Assembly: GCF_036002945.1 (NCBI RefSeq)
Contig: NZ_CP108529.1
Span: 4,397,001-4,461,000 of the forward strand
DNA: 64,000 nt
Source: Streptomyces sp. NBC_01224
GTDB taxonomy: Bacteria; Actinomycetota; Actinomycetes; Streptomycetales; Streptomycetaceae
Reading direction: 5' to 3'
The translations under genes and the position numbers were made by a program. Below are positions 33,066 through 40,776 of this stretch, one piece after another. Below the pieces are notes generated by a model. The model ran no database searches. It was given only the letters and a program-made list of their open reading frames with translations, and was not told the origin of the DNA. Every line of letters starts with the position of its first letter. The stretch's first letter is position 1.

Positions 33066-35027
33066 ATGTCCTCAGCGCCGACCGTACCGACACAACCTCT
33101 TCGAATTCCAGGGGTCATAAGGTTGTTCACGTCTGAGGTACGGGTGCATCCAGGGCGCGTCGCCGGAGCCGCGGTGGCCTGTGCGGTCACCGCCGCCGGT
33201 GTCGGTGCGTGCCTGGTGCTGATGACCGGCGTGAGTGGCACGGGCTATGCCGAGAACTCGGCCGCGGCGGCCACCGCCGACAGCGCGCAGGCCCTCCTGT
33301 CCCTGTTGCTCACCCTGCTGCTGATGTCCGCCGTCCTGGTGACCGGGTCCACGGTCTCGCTGTGGACGGGCCAACGCCTCGGCCAGTTCGCCGTGTTGAG
33401 GGCGCTCGGGGTGTCGGCCCGCCGACTGCGCGCCATGGCGATGCTGGACGTGGCCGCGCTGTCGCTGCTGTCCGCAGTGGTCGGCGTGGGCGTCGGCATC
33501 CTGCCCCTGGCCCGGGTCGTCCGGCAGGTGATGGCCGACAACGACCTGTACCCCGCGGCTGCCGGGCTGCCTTCCCCCGCCGTGACCGTACTGGAGGCGG
33601 CCGCGGTCTGCGTGGGAACCTCCGTGGTCGCGGTGGTGGCGGCGCTGACCGCTGTCCTCGCGGCGGGCCGGGTACGCCCGATCGACCTGCTCAAGGACGA
33701 CGCTCTGGCGATGGCGCCGAGCCGACGGAGCCCGGTGCGGCTCGGCATCGGTATCGCACTGCTCGTCACGACGTGCCTGCCGCTGCTGGTCCTGATGGTC
33801 GTGCCCATGCTGCCGGGGATACTCAAGGCGGCGCTGGCCCCGGGCTTCGCCCTCATGATCATCCCGGTGCTCGCGGTACTCGCCCCGTGGTACGTGCCCC
33901 TGCTCGTGCGGCCTCTCGGCGGGCTGCTGCGACTGCTCGACAGACGTGTCGGACGGATCGCGGCCGCCGGGCTGCGGGCGGCACCCGTGCGTACGACCGC
34001 GGTCGCCGTGCCCGTGCTCCTCGCCGTCGGGCTCGCCGCGGCGATGCTCGGGGCCGGAGCGACCATGGGCGAGGCGGTGCGGGACCAGACCGAGCGCGGC
34101 CTGCGGGCCGACGGCGTGGTCAGTGCCGAGCCGGACCACCGGCTGCCGGCCGGGGCCGGCGCCACCGCCTTCCCCGGCGGCACCGCGACTCCTCTCGTGC
34201 ACACCACGGTCACCGCGCCGAAGACCTTCTACGACGACAGCCCCGAGCCGGTCCGCGCCTGGGGCGCCGACGCGCGGGCGCTGCCCGGGGTCCTCGACCT
34301 CGACGTGGAGCAGGGCCGCCTCGACGCGCTCACCGGAAGCAGCTTCGCCGCCGGTGCCACACAGGTTGAAGGGCACCACTGGAAGATCGGCCAGACGGTC
34401 AGGTTGCGGCTTGCGGACGGCAGTTCGCACCGGCTGCGGCTGGCCGCCGTCTACGGCCGTGACCTCGCGTTCCCCGAGTTCCTGCTGCCCGGCTCCCTCG
34501 CGATGGCCCACACCCCGGATGCCTACGCCGAACAGATCCTGTTGCGCGGCGACATCACCTCCTGGCCGAAGACAGCAGGCCAGGAGGTGGCCTCGCGCTC
34601 CGCGTATCTCGCCGACCTCGCACCGCGCAGCCCGCAGGACGACCTGGCCGCCCATCTGATCGTGGCAGTGGTCAGCGGCTACGCGCTGCTCGCTGTCGCC
34701 AACACCTGCGCCCTGGCCCAGCGCGACCGCCGTGCTCAGCGGGCGCACCTGCGTGCCCTGGGGCTCACCCGGTGGCAACTGCTGCGTTGTGTCCTGTACG
34801 AGTCGTCGGGCGGCGCCGTCGTCGGCGTGGTGCTGTCCGCGCTGACCGCACTGATCTGCCTGACTCCGCTGGCGGCCGCACTCGGCGTACATGCCATGCC
34901 GACGTTCGACGTGCCCTGGACGCTGGGCGTGCTCGGCGCCGTACTGGCCGCGGCGGCGCTCGCCTCGGCCCTGTCCGCACGCCCGCTGCGTGACATCCGT
35001 GAGCAGTTCGCGGGCAGTGCGTCGTGA
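33066..35027 (+). CDS. FtsX/MacB-type ABC transporter permease
   Basis: A 653-residue membrane protein with two FtsX-like modules. The first has helices in VAGAAVACAVTAAGVGACLVLM, SLLLTLLLMSAVLVTGSTVSL and VLEAAAVCVGTSVVAVVAAL; the second module lies at the C terminus (LIVAVVSGYALLAVANTCALA, GGAVVGVVLSALTALICLTPL, LGVLGAVLAAAALASALSA). The cytosolic motifs LRALGVSARRLRAMAMLDV and LRALGLTRWQLLRCVLYES are the coupling helices of this family. A ~200-residue extracytoplasmic domain lies between. Such permeases export or extract lipids, peptides or antibiotics with an ATPase partner, here at 35299. Confidence 0.9.
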   Translation: MSSAPTVPTQPLRIPGVIRLFTSEVRVHPGRVAGAAVACAVTAAGVGACLVLMTGVSGTGYAENSAAAATADSAQALLSLLLTLLLMSAVLVTGSTVSLWTGQRLGQFAVLRALGVSARRLRAMAMLDVAALSLLSAVVGVGVGILPLARVVRQVMADNDLYPAAAGLPSPAVTVLEAAAVCVGTSVVAVVAALTAVLAAGRVRPIDLLKDDALAMAPSRRSPVRLGIGIALLVTTCLPLLVLMVVPMLPGILKAALAPGFALMIIPVLAVLAPWYVPLLVRPLGGLLRLLDRRVGRIAAAGLRAAPVRTTAVAVPVLLAVGLAAAMLGAGATMGEAVRDQTERGLRADGVVSAEPDHRLPAGAGATAFPGGTATPLVHTTVTAPKTFYDDSPEPVRAWGADARALPGVLDLDVEQGRLDALTGSSFAAGATQVEGHHWKIGQTVRLRLADGSSHRLRLAAVYGRDLAFPEFLLPGSLAMAHTPDAYAEQILLRGDITSWPKTAGQEVASRSAYLADLAPRSPQDDLAAHLIVAVVSGYALLAVANTCALAQRDRRAQRAHLRALGLTRWQLLRCVLYESSGGAVVGVVLSALTALICLTPLAAALGVHAMPTFDVPWTLGVLGAVLAAAALASALSARPLRDIREQFAGSAS

Positions 35028-35059
35028 CTCGCCCGCCGCGTACGCGAGGACTCGGCCGG

Positions 35060-35215
35060 TACCGCCCTGGCACGCGTGGAAGCTGTGCGCCGCGCTCCAG
35101 GACGCCACCGGCGGATCCGCGCCCCTCCTGCTCGACCACCACGAGTCGGGCGGCCACCTCGGCCGCCCCGGCCCCGACGCCGCGGCACTCGGCGCCCGAG
35201 CACTGCGTCTCCTCT
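35060..35215 (+). pseudogene. Fragment resembling the C terminus of a prolyl oligopeptidase
   Basis: Between permease and ATPase, in the frame that leads into the ATPase, the sequence reads RPVPPWHAWKLCAALQDATG, then SAPLLLDHHESGGHLG. This resembles the end of S9 prolyl oligopeptidases, where DxRVPPWHARKLxAxLQ precedes the catalytic-His segment with AGHG. No start, no Ser or Asp region is present. It is likely a leftover scrap of a deleted gene. The identification is from pattern memory only. Confidence 0.4.
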
Positions 35216-35298
35216 CCGCCGCGAGCGGCCTTAAGCCCCCGAGCCCCACGGCGGGCAACCCCGCCCCCCCGATCACCGATGAACCCGAGGAACACGAC

Positions 35299-36126
35299 AT
35301 GACCTCACCCCGCCCCTGGCCGGTCGGCGTCCCGGCCCACCGCACGCCGCCCGTGGACCCCGCGGCGGCGGCCTCCGCAGTGAACCTGACCAAGGTGTAC
35401 GGGCAGTCGGACGCCCAGGTCGTCGCCCTCGACAGGGTCTCCGTCGCGTTCCGCCGCGGCGAGTTCGCCGCGATCATGGGGCCTTCGGGTTCGGGCAAGT
35501 CGACGCTCATGCACTGCCTGGCCGGACTCGACTCCGGCACATCGGGCGGGGCCTGGCTCGGCGACGTGGAGCTGTCGCGCCTGGGCGATCGCTCCCTGAC
35601 CCGGCTGCGCAGGGAGCGGATCGGCTTCGTCTTCCAGGCGTTCCACCTGATCCCGGCACTGACCGTGCTCGAGAACATCGTGCTGCCCCTGACCGTCGCC
35701 GGACGCAGGCCGGACCAGCAGTGGCTGCGCTGGGTCATCGACACGGTCGGCCTCGCCCACCGGCTCGGCCATCGCCCGGCCCAGCTGTCCGGAGGGCAGC
35801 AGCAGCGGGTCGCCTGCGCGCGCGCCCTGGTGGGCCGCCCGGAGATCGTCTTCGCCGATGAGCCGACCGGGAACCTGGACTCACGAGCGGCCGCGGACAT
35901 CCTCGGGTTCCTGCGCCGGTGCGTGCGCGAGCTGGGCCAGACGGTCGTCATGGTCACCCACGACCCGCTCGCGGCCAGCCACTCCGACCGCATCGTCTTC
36001 CTCTCCGACGGCCGCATCGTCGACGAACTGGCCCACCCCACCCCGGACCTCGTGATGAGCCGCATGCGGCAGTTCGACACGAGCATCGGCATCAGCCACT
36101 GGGCAGGGCCCGACGCGGGGCCATGA
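35299..36126 (+). CDS. ABC transporter ATP-binding protein (MacB/LolD type)
   Basis: 275 residues from ATG 35299 (after gaggaacacgac). Walker A GPSGSGKST is at 61-69, Q-loop FVFQAFHLIPALTVLEN, signature LSGGQQQRVACARAL, Walker B VFADEPTGNLDS, and the switch His MVTHDP. The motif set is that of ATPases pairing with FtsX-like permeases. It is the partner of the 33066 permease; about 270 nt with a peptidase scrap separate them, which is unusual for such pairs. The two-component genes nearby suggest a substrate-induced export or resistance pump. Confidence 0.92.
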   Translation: MTSPRPWPVGVPAHRTPPVDPAAAASAVNLTKVYGQSDAQVVALDRVSVAFRRGEFAAIMGPSGSGKSTLMHCLAGLDSGTSGGAWLGDVELSRLGDRSLTRLRRERIGFVFQAFHLIPALTVLENIVLPLTVAGRRPDQQWLRWVIDTVGLAHRLGHRPAQLSGGQQQRVACARALVGRPEIVFADEPTGNLDSRAAADILGFLRRCVRELGQTVVMVTHDPLAASHSDRIVFLSDGRIVDELAHPTPDLVMSRMRQFDTSIGISHWAGPDAGP

Positions 36127-36186
36127 CCAGTCCGGCGAAGTCCGTCACCTGCCACCCACGCAGGACCGTCCACGCAGGAGTCATGC

Positions 36187-36462
36187 ATGTTCGGCACCGA
36201 CAGACGTGCAGTCGTTCCCGTCGGATTCGTCGCGCTGCTGCTGGCCGCGCTGGTCCTCCTCATGGCCGAGCGGGCTGATGCGGACCCGACGGCGGACAAC
36301 TGCCCGCAAGGCGTGGTCTGCTTCTATCCGCAAGCCGACCACCAGGGAACCGTGCAGATCGCTGCCTTCGCTGCGACGCCGGGATGCCGGTCCACGATTC
36401 CGGCACGCTCGGCCCCGGACGGCCTGCACGCCTACGTCGCCAACTTCGGCTCGGCGGTATGA
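36187..36462 (+). CDS. Small secreted protein, peptidase-inhibitor I36-like, possibly truncated
   Basis: A 91-residue protein with a signal peptide (basic MFGTDRRAVV, hydrophobic PVGFVALLLAALVLLMA, cleavage near ADA). The mature part has NCPQGVVCFYPQADHQGTVQ and a second Cys in TPGCRST, resembling the first half of Streptomyces I36-type inhibitors (CP-G-VC-Y). The usual second half with NN-W-V and the last Cys is missing; the frame ends at 36462, about 70 nt before an IS remnant. It may be a truncated gene or a short family member. It is exported by Sec. Confidence 0.6.
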   Translation: MFGTDRRAVVPVGFVALLLAALVLLMAERADADPTADNCPQGVVCFYPQADHQGTVQIAAFAATPGCRSTIPARSAPDGLHAYVANFGSAV

Positions 36463-36534
36463 CACGTTTCTGCCGGTTGGTCTGGTCAGCTTGGACGGGG
36501 TAGCGTCTCCGGGCCCCCGGACAAAGTCCCCACG

Positions 36535-36714
36535 CCCACAGCCCGGAACTGCTTGAGCTTGTTGATCGCCCGCTCAACGACGTTGCGTTTCCGGTACCGG
36601 TCGGTGTCGAAGCTTGGCGGCCGTCCGCCGCCGCGTCCGCGCCGGACCCTGTTGGCTTGCTGGTCCCTCTTCTCCGGAATGGCGCGCGGGATGCCGCGGC
36701 GGCGCAAGTACTGG
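36535..36714 (-). mobile_element. Second IS5-family transposase remnant
   Basis: About 180 bp encode on the minus strand QYLRRRGIPRAIPEKRDQQ, then RGGGRPPSFDTDRYRKRNVV and ERAINKLKQFRAV, the same transposase region as the remnant at 29133-29600 but from a distinct element (many differences). It begins directly after the stop codon of the gene at 36715 and dissolves at about 36540. No inverted repeats. Confidence 0.82.
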
Positions 36715-37176
36715 TTAGCCGTGCATCGCGGTGCTGTAGACGTACAGGGCGATCACACCGGCGACGCAGGCGAGGATCACCCATGAACCGAAACTGGTGT
36801 GTTTCCCACCGCCTTTGGGCCGCGCGGCCTTCCCGGACCGTTTGGACCGCCCGGGCGCTGCCCGTCCCGGCGCGACCGGCGCCACATCGGCCGCCGCCTC
36901 GGCGAGCAGGCGACGGCAGGTCGCGGCGAGCACGCCTGTACCGGCGGAGAGGGGCACCACTGCCTCCGAACGCGCCGGAGCGGTGGTACCGCCGTCCAGG
37001 ATGCGCCCCGCGCGTACGAGGACCTCGTCCCGGCCGCCCGCCGGAGCGAGGCTGATCCACCGCCGTACATGCTCACCCCGGATGACCACACCGCCGGACC
37101 GCTCCCGGTACACGGTGTGTTCCCGCCACAATATCTCCGCCAACTCCCCGGCGGTGTCCCTCAGTTGTGCGCTCAC
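36715..37176 (-). CDS. Small hypothetical protein with C-terminal membrane anchor
   Basis: 153 residues from GTG 37176, which follows gaggggagggg; the frame runs further upstream without a better signal. The N-terminal ~75 residues (LRDTAGELAEILWREHTVYR, RRWISLAPAGGRDEVLVRAG) form a compact mixed domain. A Lys/Arg/Gly-rich linker follows (SKRSGKAARPKGGGK), and a single helix SWVILACVAGVIALYVYST ends the protein. It is therefore tail-anchored with the domain in the cytosol. I do not recognise the family. It sits among IS debris and has no operon partner. Confidence 0.6.
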   Translation of the reverse strand: MSAQLRDTAGELAEILWREHTVYRERSGGVVIRGEHVRRWISLAPAGGRDEVLVRAGRILDGGTTAPARSEAVVPLSAGTGVLAATCRRLLAEAAADVAPVAPGRAAPGRSKRSGKAARPKGGGKHTSFGSWVILACVAGVIALYVYSTAMHG

Positions 37177-37847
37177 AACCCCTCCCCCTCCGCCTCGCGG
37201 CGAATCGAACAAGCATCGCACTCTAGCGGCAGGTGCAGAGCGGGAGTCCAACAGTCCCCCCAGCGGCCGTGCCCGCCCCCCGGGCATGGATCCAGTACTA
37301 CGGGGGCACATCGGCCTGGCCGCACGGGAAGGGGCCAGGAGGCAGCGGCCTTACGCATCGCCTCAGGTCGCAACCGGATGTGTCCCTGCAGTACCAGCCG
37401 GTTCGACCGACTACCGCGAGTGTGGTGGCGGGCGGCACGAAGGAGTCGCTGACGGGAGCGGTCGGCCAACCTCCGGCCAGGAAGTGCGCATGTGAGTCTT
37501 GCCGGACCCGTACGCCCAGGTCAAAGACGCGTAGCGGCGATACGCGGACCGGTCTTGAAAACCGTCGTGCTCTGCAAGCCGGTGTCGCCGGCCGTCGTGT
37601 TGGCGGCTCGGGGAGTGGACAGCAGCGTAGAACGGCCGCCGCTCCGGGCCTGGATCCCTCGATCAGCGGACCGGCCCCATGACTCCCGTCCGGCTCTTGT
37701 TCGGCTCCTGTTCGGCTCTTGTCAGATTCCTGTCAGATTTCCCGAGGTGGACAACCGGTGACGACACGTCGCCCTCTCCCGGGTGCGGGGGGTGCTCCTG
37801 GGATTCCTGGGGCGCTGAAGCACGACCAACGACGAGGAGACACCATC
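37177..37847. other. Gene-free stretch upstream of the secreted hydrolase
   Basis: 671 nt with no convincing gene. It contains a tRNA-like anticodon arm at about 37545-37570 without matching acceptor or T arms. Three closely spaced near-repeats of a GTTCGGCTCTTGTC / GTCAGATT type lie at 37690-37740 (TCTTGTTCGGCTCCTGTTCG and TTGTCAGATTCCTGTCAGAT). The hydrolase promoter should be near the right end. Confidence 0.45.
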
Positions 37848-40619
37848 GTGAGACAGGTCTCACGCGCGCTGACGGCTGCCTTGGCGGCCGTGGCGCTGGC
37901 GGCGAGTGTGCCAGGGCCGGCGCACGCGCAACCGGCCGCCGAGTCCATACCCGGCGCGCCGCCGGGCGCCTCCGAGGAGCGGCTGCCGGAGGGGTGGCGT
38001 GTCGAGGGCGGAGAGCTGATCTGGAGCTCGCCCCAGCCTGTGGGCATGGGCGGCGCCCTGGTCGAATTCCGCTCGGGGGAGCGGACCCTCGGCGTCCCGA
38101 AGCCCTCCCCCGATCAACGCACCTTCCGGCTCCGCCTCGACGGGGCGGGGGTCGGACCGGTGAGCGAACTCCAGGTGGTCGCCGGTTCGCGGCGGCTGGA
38201 TGCCGCAGGGGCCGACCGGGCACCCGGTCAGCGGCGCTCGTCGGCCGCGGCGGTGCCCCAGGACCCGTTCCCCGCCAACCCGGTCGACCCCGGTGTCGCC
38301 GGTAAGTACCGCACCACCAGCGGTGAGTACGTCCTGAAGTCGGTGAGACTGCCGGGCTATGCCGAGCCCGTGGAGATGCGCGCCACGGTCGTCGGCCCGA
38401 CGGACGCGCCGGGGAAGCGACCGCTGGCGCTCTTCCTCCACGGCCGCAGCGCCACCTGCTACGAGCCCGGCAAGAACAGCGCGGGCATGGAGTGGCCGTG
38501 CAAGCCGGGCAACAAGGAGATCCCGAGCTACCGCGGCTTTCTGCACGACCAGAAGCTCCTGGCATCCCAGGGCTATGTGACGGTCTCCATCTCCGCGAAC
38601 GGTGTCAACGCGCAGGACGGCCGCGCGGCCGACTTCGGGGCGCAGGCCCGTTCGTCCCTGGTGCGCCGGCACCTCGCCCGCTGGGCGGAGTGGGGCGCGA
38701 ACCCCGCGAAGGCCCCCGAGGCCGTGCGCGCGACGGAGCCCGCGGACCTCTCGAAGGTGCTCCTGGTCGGCCACTCCCGGGGCGGCGAGGGCGTCAACCG
38801 GGCGGCCCTCGACAGCGTCTCCCCGCCGCCGCCCGCCGAGGACGGCTACCGGGGGCCGGTGGGCTGGCGGATCCGCGGCACCGTCCTGATCGGCTCCACC
38901 CTCTTCGGCCAGAACCCCACACCCGATGTGCCGTCCATGACCCTCCTGCCGGGCTGTGACGGCGATGTGAGCGACCTCCAGGGCCAGATCTACGTCGACG
39001 GCACCCGGGGCATCGGCCAGGGCACGGCGCTGCACAGCGCGGTGTACATGGTCGGCGCCAACCACAACTTCTTCAACACGGAGTGGACACCCGGCCAGGC
39101 CGAGGCCCCGGCCTCCGACGACTTCTGGGACGACAAGAACAACCCGGACCCGGTCTGCTCGGCACAGGCCGAGACCCGGCTGACCGCCAAGCAGCAGCAG
39201 ACGGCGGGCGCCACCTACATCGCCGCCGCCGCGCGGCTCTTCCTCGCGGGCGACGACCGGGTCCGCCCGCTGCTCGACGGCTCCGACCGGCGCGCGCCCT
39301 CGGCCGGCCCCGCCCGGGTGCTGACCCACGCCGTCGGCGGCAACCGCACCCCGGCGATCCGGCCCGACGACCCGCTCTCGGTGACGAACGGGCGCGTGTG
39401 CCAGCAGATCACGACGAGCGCCGCCCAGGCCTGTCGGCCTGACTCCGCCCCCGGTGCGTCGCCGCACTTCGCGTCCTGGGCGGAAACCACCAGTGAGCCG
39501 GGCCGCAACGCGGTCACGGCCCGCTGGACCAAGCCGGGCACCCCGGTCCGGCTGACGCCGGAGCGCGCCTTCTCGCTGGCGGGCTCCGACGCGCTCGCCC
39601 TGCGGGTGATGGTGCCGCCGAACACCCGGGGCACCCGGCTCGACGTCGCCCTCACCGACACCTCCGGCAAGCGGGTGGGGCTCGGTCAGGTCACCGTCGA
39701 CGGCCTTCCCGGCTCCGGTTCGACGGCCGCGTACTGGGCGCGTGAGGTCCGCGTCCCGCTGAAGGCCGCCATCAGCGCCGGTCTCGACCTGAAGCGGGCG
39801 CAGTCGCTGGAGCTCACCCCGCGCAGCAGCTCCGGCGAGTTCTGGCTGATGGACGCCTGGGGCTGGCGCCCCGGCACCCCGGCGGTACGCCCCGTCGCGC
39901 TCCCGCGGGTCGACATCGGCAGGCTGACGGTCAAGGAGGGCGATTCCGGCACCCGCACCTACCACGTGCCAGTCCAGGTCACCGGCAAGGGCACCGGCGT
40001 GATCAAGCTTGCCGTCCGCGACCCGGAGACCTACAAGTCCACCGTCCGCACCGTGACGGTGAAGGCCGGTGGCTCCGTGGACGTGCCGATCACGGTCAAC
40101 GGCAACTCCCGCTACAACTACGACCTCAGCCACGAGGTCGCGGCCAAGGCCGTGCGCGGCACGGCGGTCGGCGGCGCCTTCGGGGGCGTGCTCGTCGAGA
40201 ACGACGACCCCATGCCCACGGTCAGCGTGACCCCGGTCGCCGACTCGGTCACCGAGGGCCAGAAGCTCACCTGGAAGGTCGAGCTCTCCCAGCCCGCCGA
40301 CACCACCATCGAGACGCGGTTCGACCTCCTGCCGGTGCACGAGGGCACGGAGCTGTCCACGAAGGACGTCGACGAGGCGTGGCTCTCCGATCTCGGCGTG
40401 GCCGCCGACCCGGAACGGCCCCTGTCCGCGGACAGTCCCTCCCTCTGGGTGTCCGTCCCCAAGGGCCGGACGAGCACCGAAGTGTCCGTGCCCACGGTCA
40501 CCGACGCGCTGACCGAGCCGGAGGAGTCCCTGCGGATGCAGGTGTACATCCTCAAGGAGAACGAGTGGCTGGAGGGCCCCCTCCTCACGGGGAAGGTCAC
40601 GGACGCGCGCCAGGGCTGA
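37848..40619 (+). CDS. Secreted alpha/beta hydrolase with Calx-beta-like C terminus
   Basis: 923 residues from GTG 37848 (ribosome binding site gacgaggaga). A Sec signal peptide is followed by cleavage near AHAQPAA. Residues about 165-470 form an alpha/beta hydrolase: oxyanion LALFLHGRSATCYE, nucleophile Ser310 in VLLVGHSRGGEGVNRAAL, and a catalytic-His candidate in YMVGANHNFFNTEW. A carbohydrate-binding-like jelly roll follows (about 560-690), then repeats with VKEGDSGTRTYHVPVQVTGK and VTEGQKLTWKVELSQPAD, typical Calx-beta or cadherin-like folds. Substrate is unknown; a large exported esterase or depolymerase is likely. It is monocistronic, with a terminator at 40672. Confidence 0.85.
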   Translation: MRQVSRALTAALAAVALAASVPGPAHAQPAAESIPGAPPGASEERLPEGWRVEGGELIWSSPQPVGMGGALVEFRSGERTLGVPKPSPDQRTFRLRLDGAGVGPVSELQVVAGSRRLDAAGADRAPGQRRSSAAAVPQDPFPANPVDPGVAGKYRTTSGEYVLKSVRLPGYAEPVEMRATVVGPTDAPGKRPLALFLHGRSATCYEPGKNSAGMEWPCKPGNKEIPSYRGFLHDQKLLASQGYVTVSISANGVNAQDGRAADFGAQARSSLVRRHLARWAEWGANPAKAPEAVRATEPADLSKVLLVGHSRGGEGVNRAALDSVSPPPPAEDGYRGPVGWRIRGTVLIGSTLFGQNPTPDVPSMTLLPGCDGDVSDLQGQIYVDGTRGIGQGTALHSAVYMVGANHNFFNTEWTPGQAEAPASDDFWDDKNNPDPVCSAQAETRLTAKQQQTAGATYIAAAARLFLAGDDRVRPLLDGSDRRAPSAGPARVLTHAVGGNRTPAIRPDDPLSVTNGRVCQQITTSAAQACRPDSAPGASPHFASWAETTSEPGRNAVTARWTKPGTPVRLTPERAFSLAGSDALALRVMVPPNTRGTRLDVALTDTSGKRVGLGQVTVDGLPGSGSTAAYWAREVRVPLKAAISAGLDLKRAQSLELTPRSSSGEFWLMDAWGWRPGTPAVRPVALPRVDIGRLTVKEGDSGTRTYHVPVQVTGKGTGVIKLAVRDPETYKSTVRTVTVKAGGSVDVPITVNGNSRYNYDLSHEVAAKAVRGTAVGGAFGGVLVENDDPMPTVSVTPVADSVTEGQKLTWKVELSQPADTTIETRFDLLPVHEGTELSTKDVDEAWLSDLGVAADPERPLSADSPSLWVSVPKGRTSTEVSVPTVTDALTEPEESLRMQVYILKENEWLEGPLLTGKVTDARQG

Positions 40620-40671
40620 CGCCCGGGCTCCACGTCACGCGCTGACGGTGCCCGAGCGCACCACCTGGACG

Positions 40672-40706
40672 ATGGCACCGGCCCCCGCCACGGGGGCCGG
40701 TGCCAT
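40672..40706 (+). terminator. Bidirectional terminator after the secreted hydrolase
   Basis: Perfect 16-bp stem (40672-40687 with 40691-40706) and 3-nt loop, 53 nt after the hydrolase stop and 70 nt from the convergent gene's stop. Confidence 0.8.
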
Positions 40707-40776
40707 CGGCGTGAGGGGGCCACGCGGGGCCACGGAAACCCGCTTCCGGCGGCGGCCCCTGCCGAGTCCGGGGGTC

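Noticed and set aside
33072..36299. A 1075-residue minus-strand open frame over the ABC transporter
   Set aside because: Opposite a clear FtsX-type permease and ATPase; low-complexity His/Arg/Gln-rich sequence.
37535..37600. A tRNA gene with TGA anticodon
   Set aside because: Only an anticodon-like arm exists; there is no pairing acceptor stem or T arm, so it is not listed as a tRNA.
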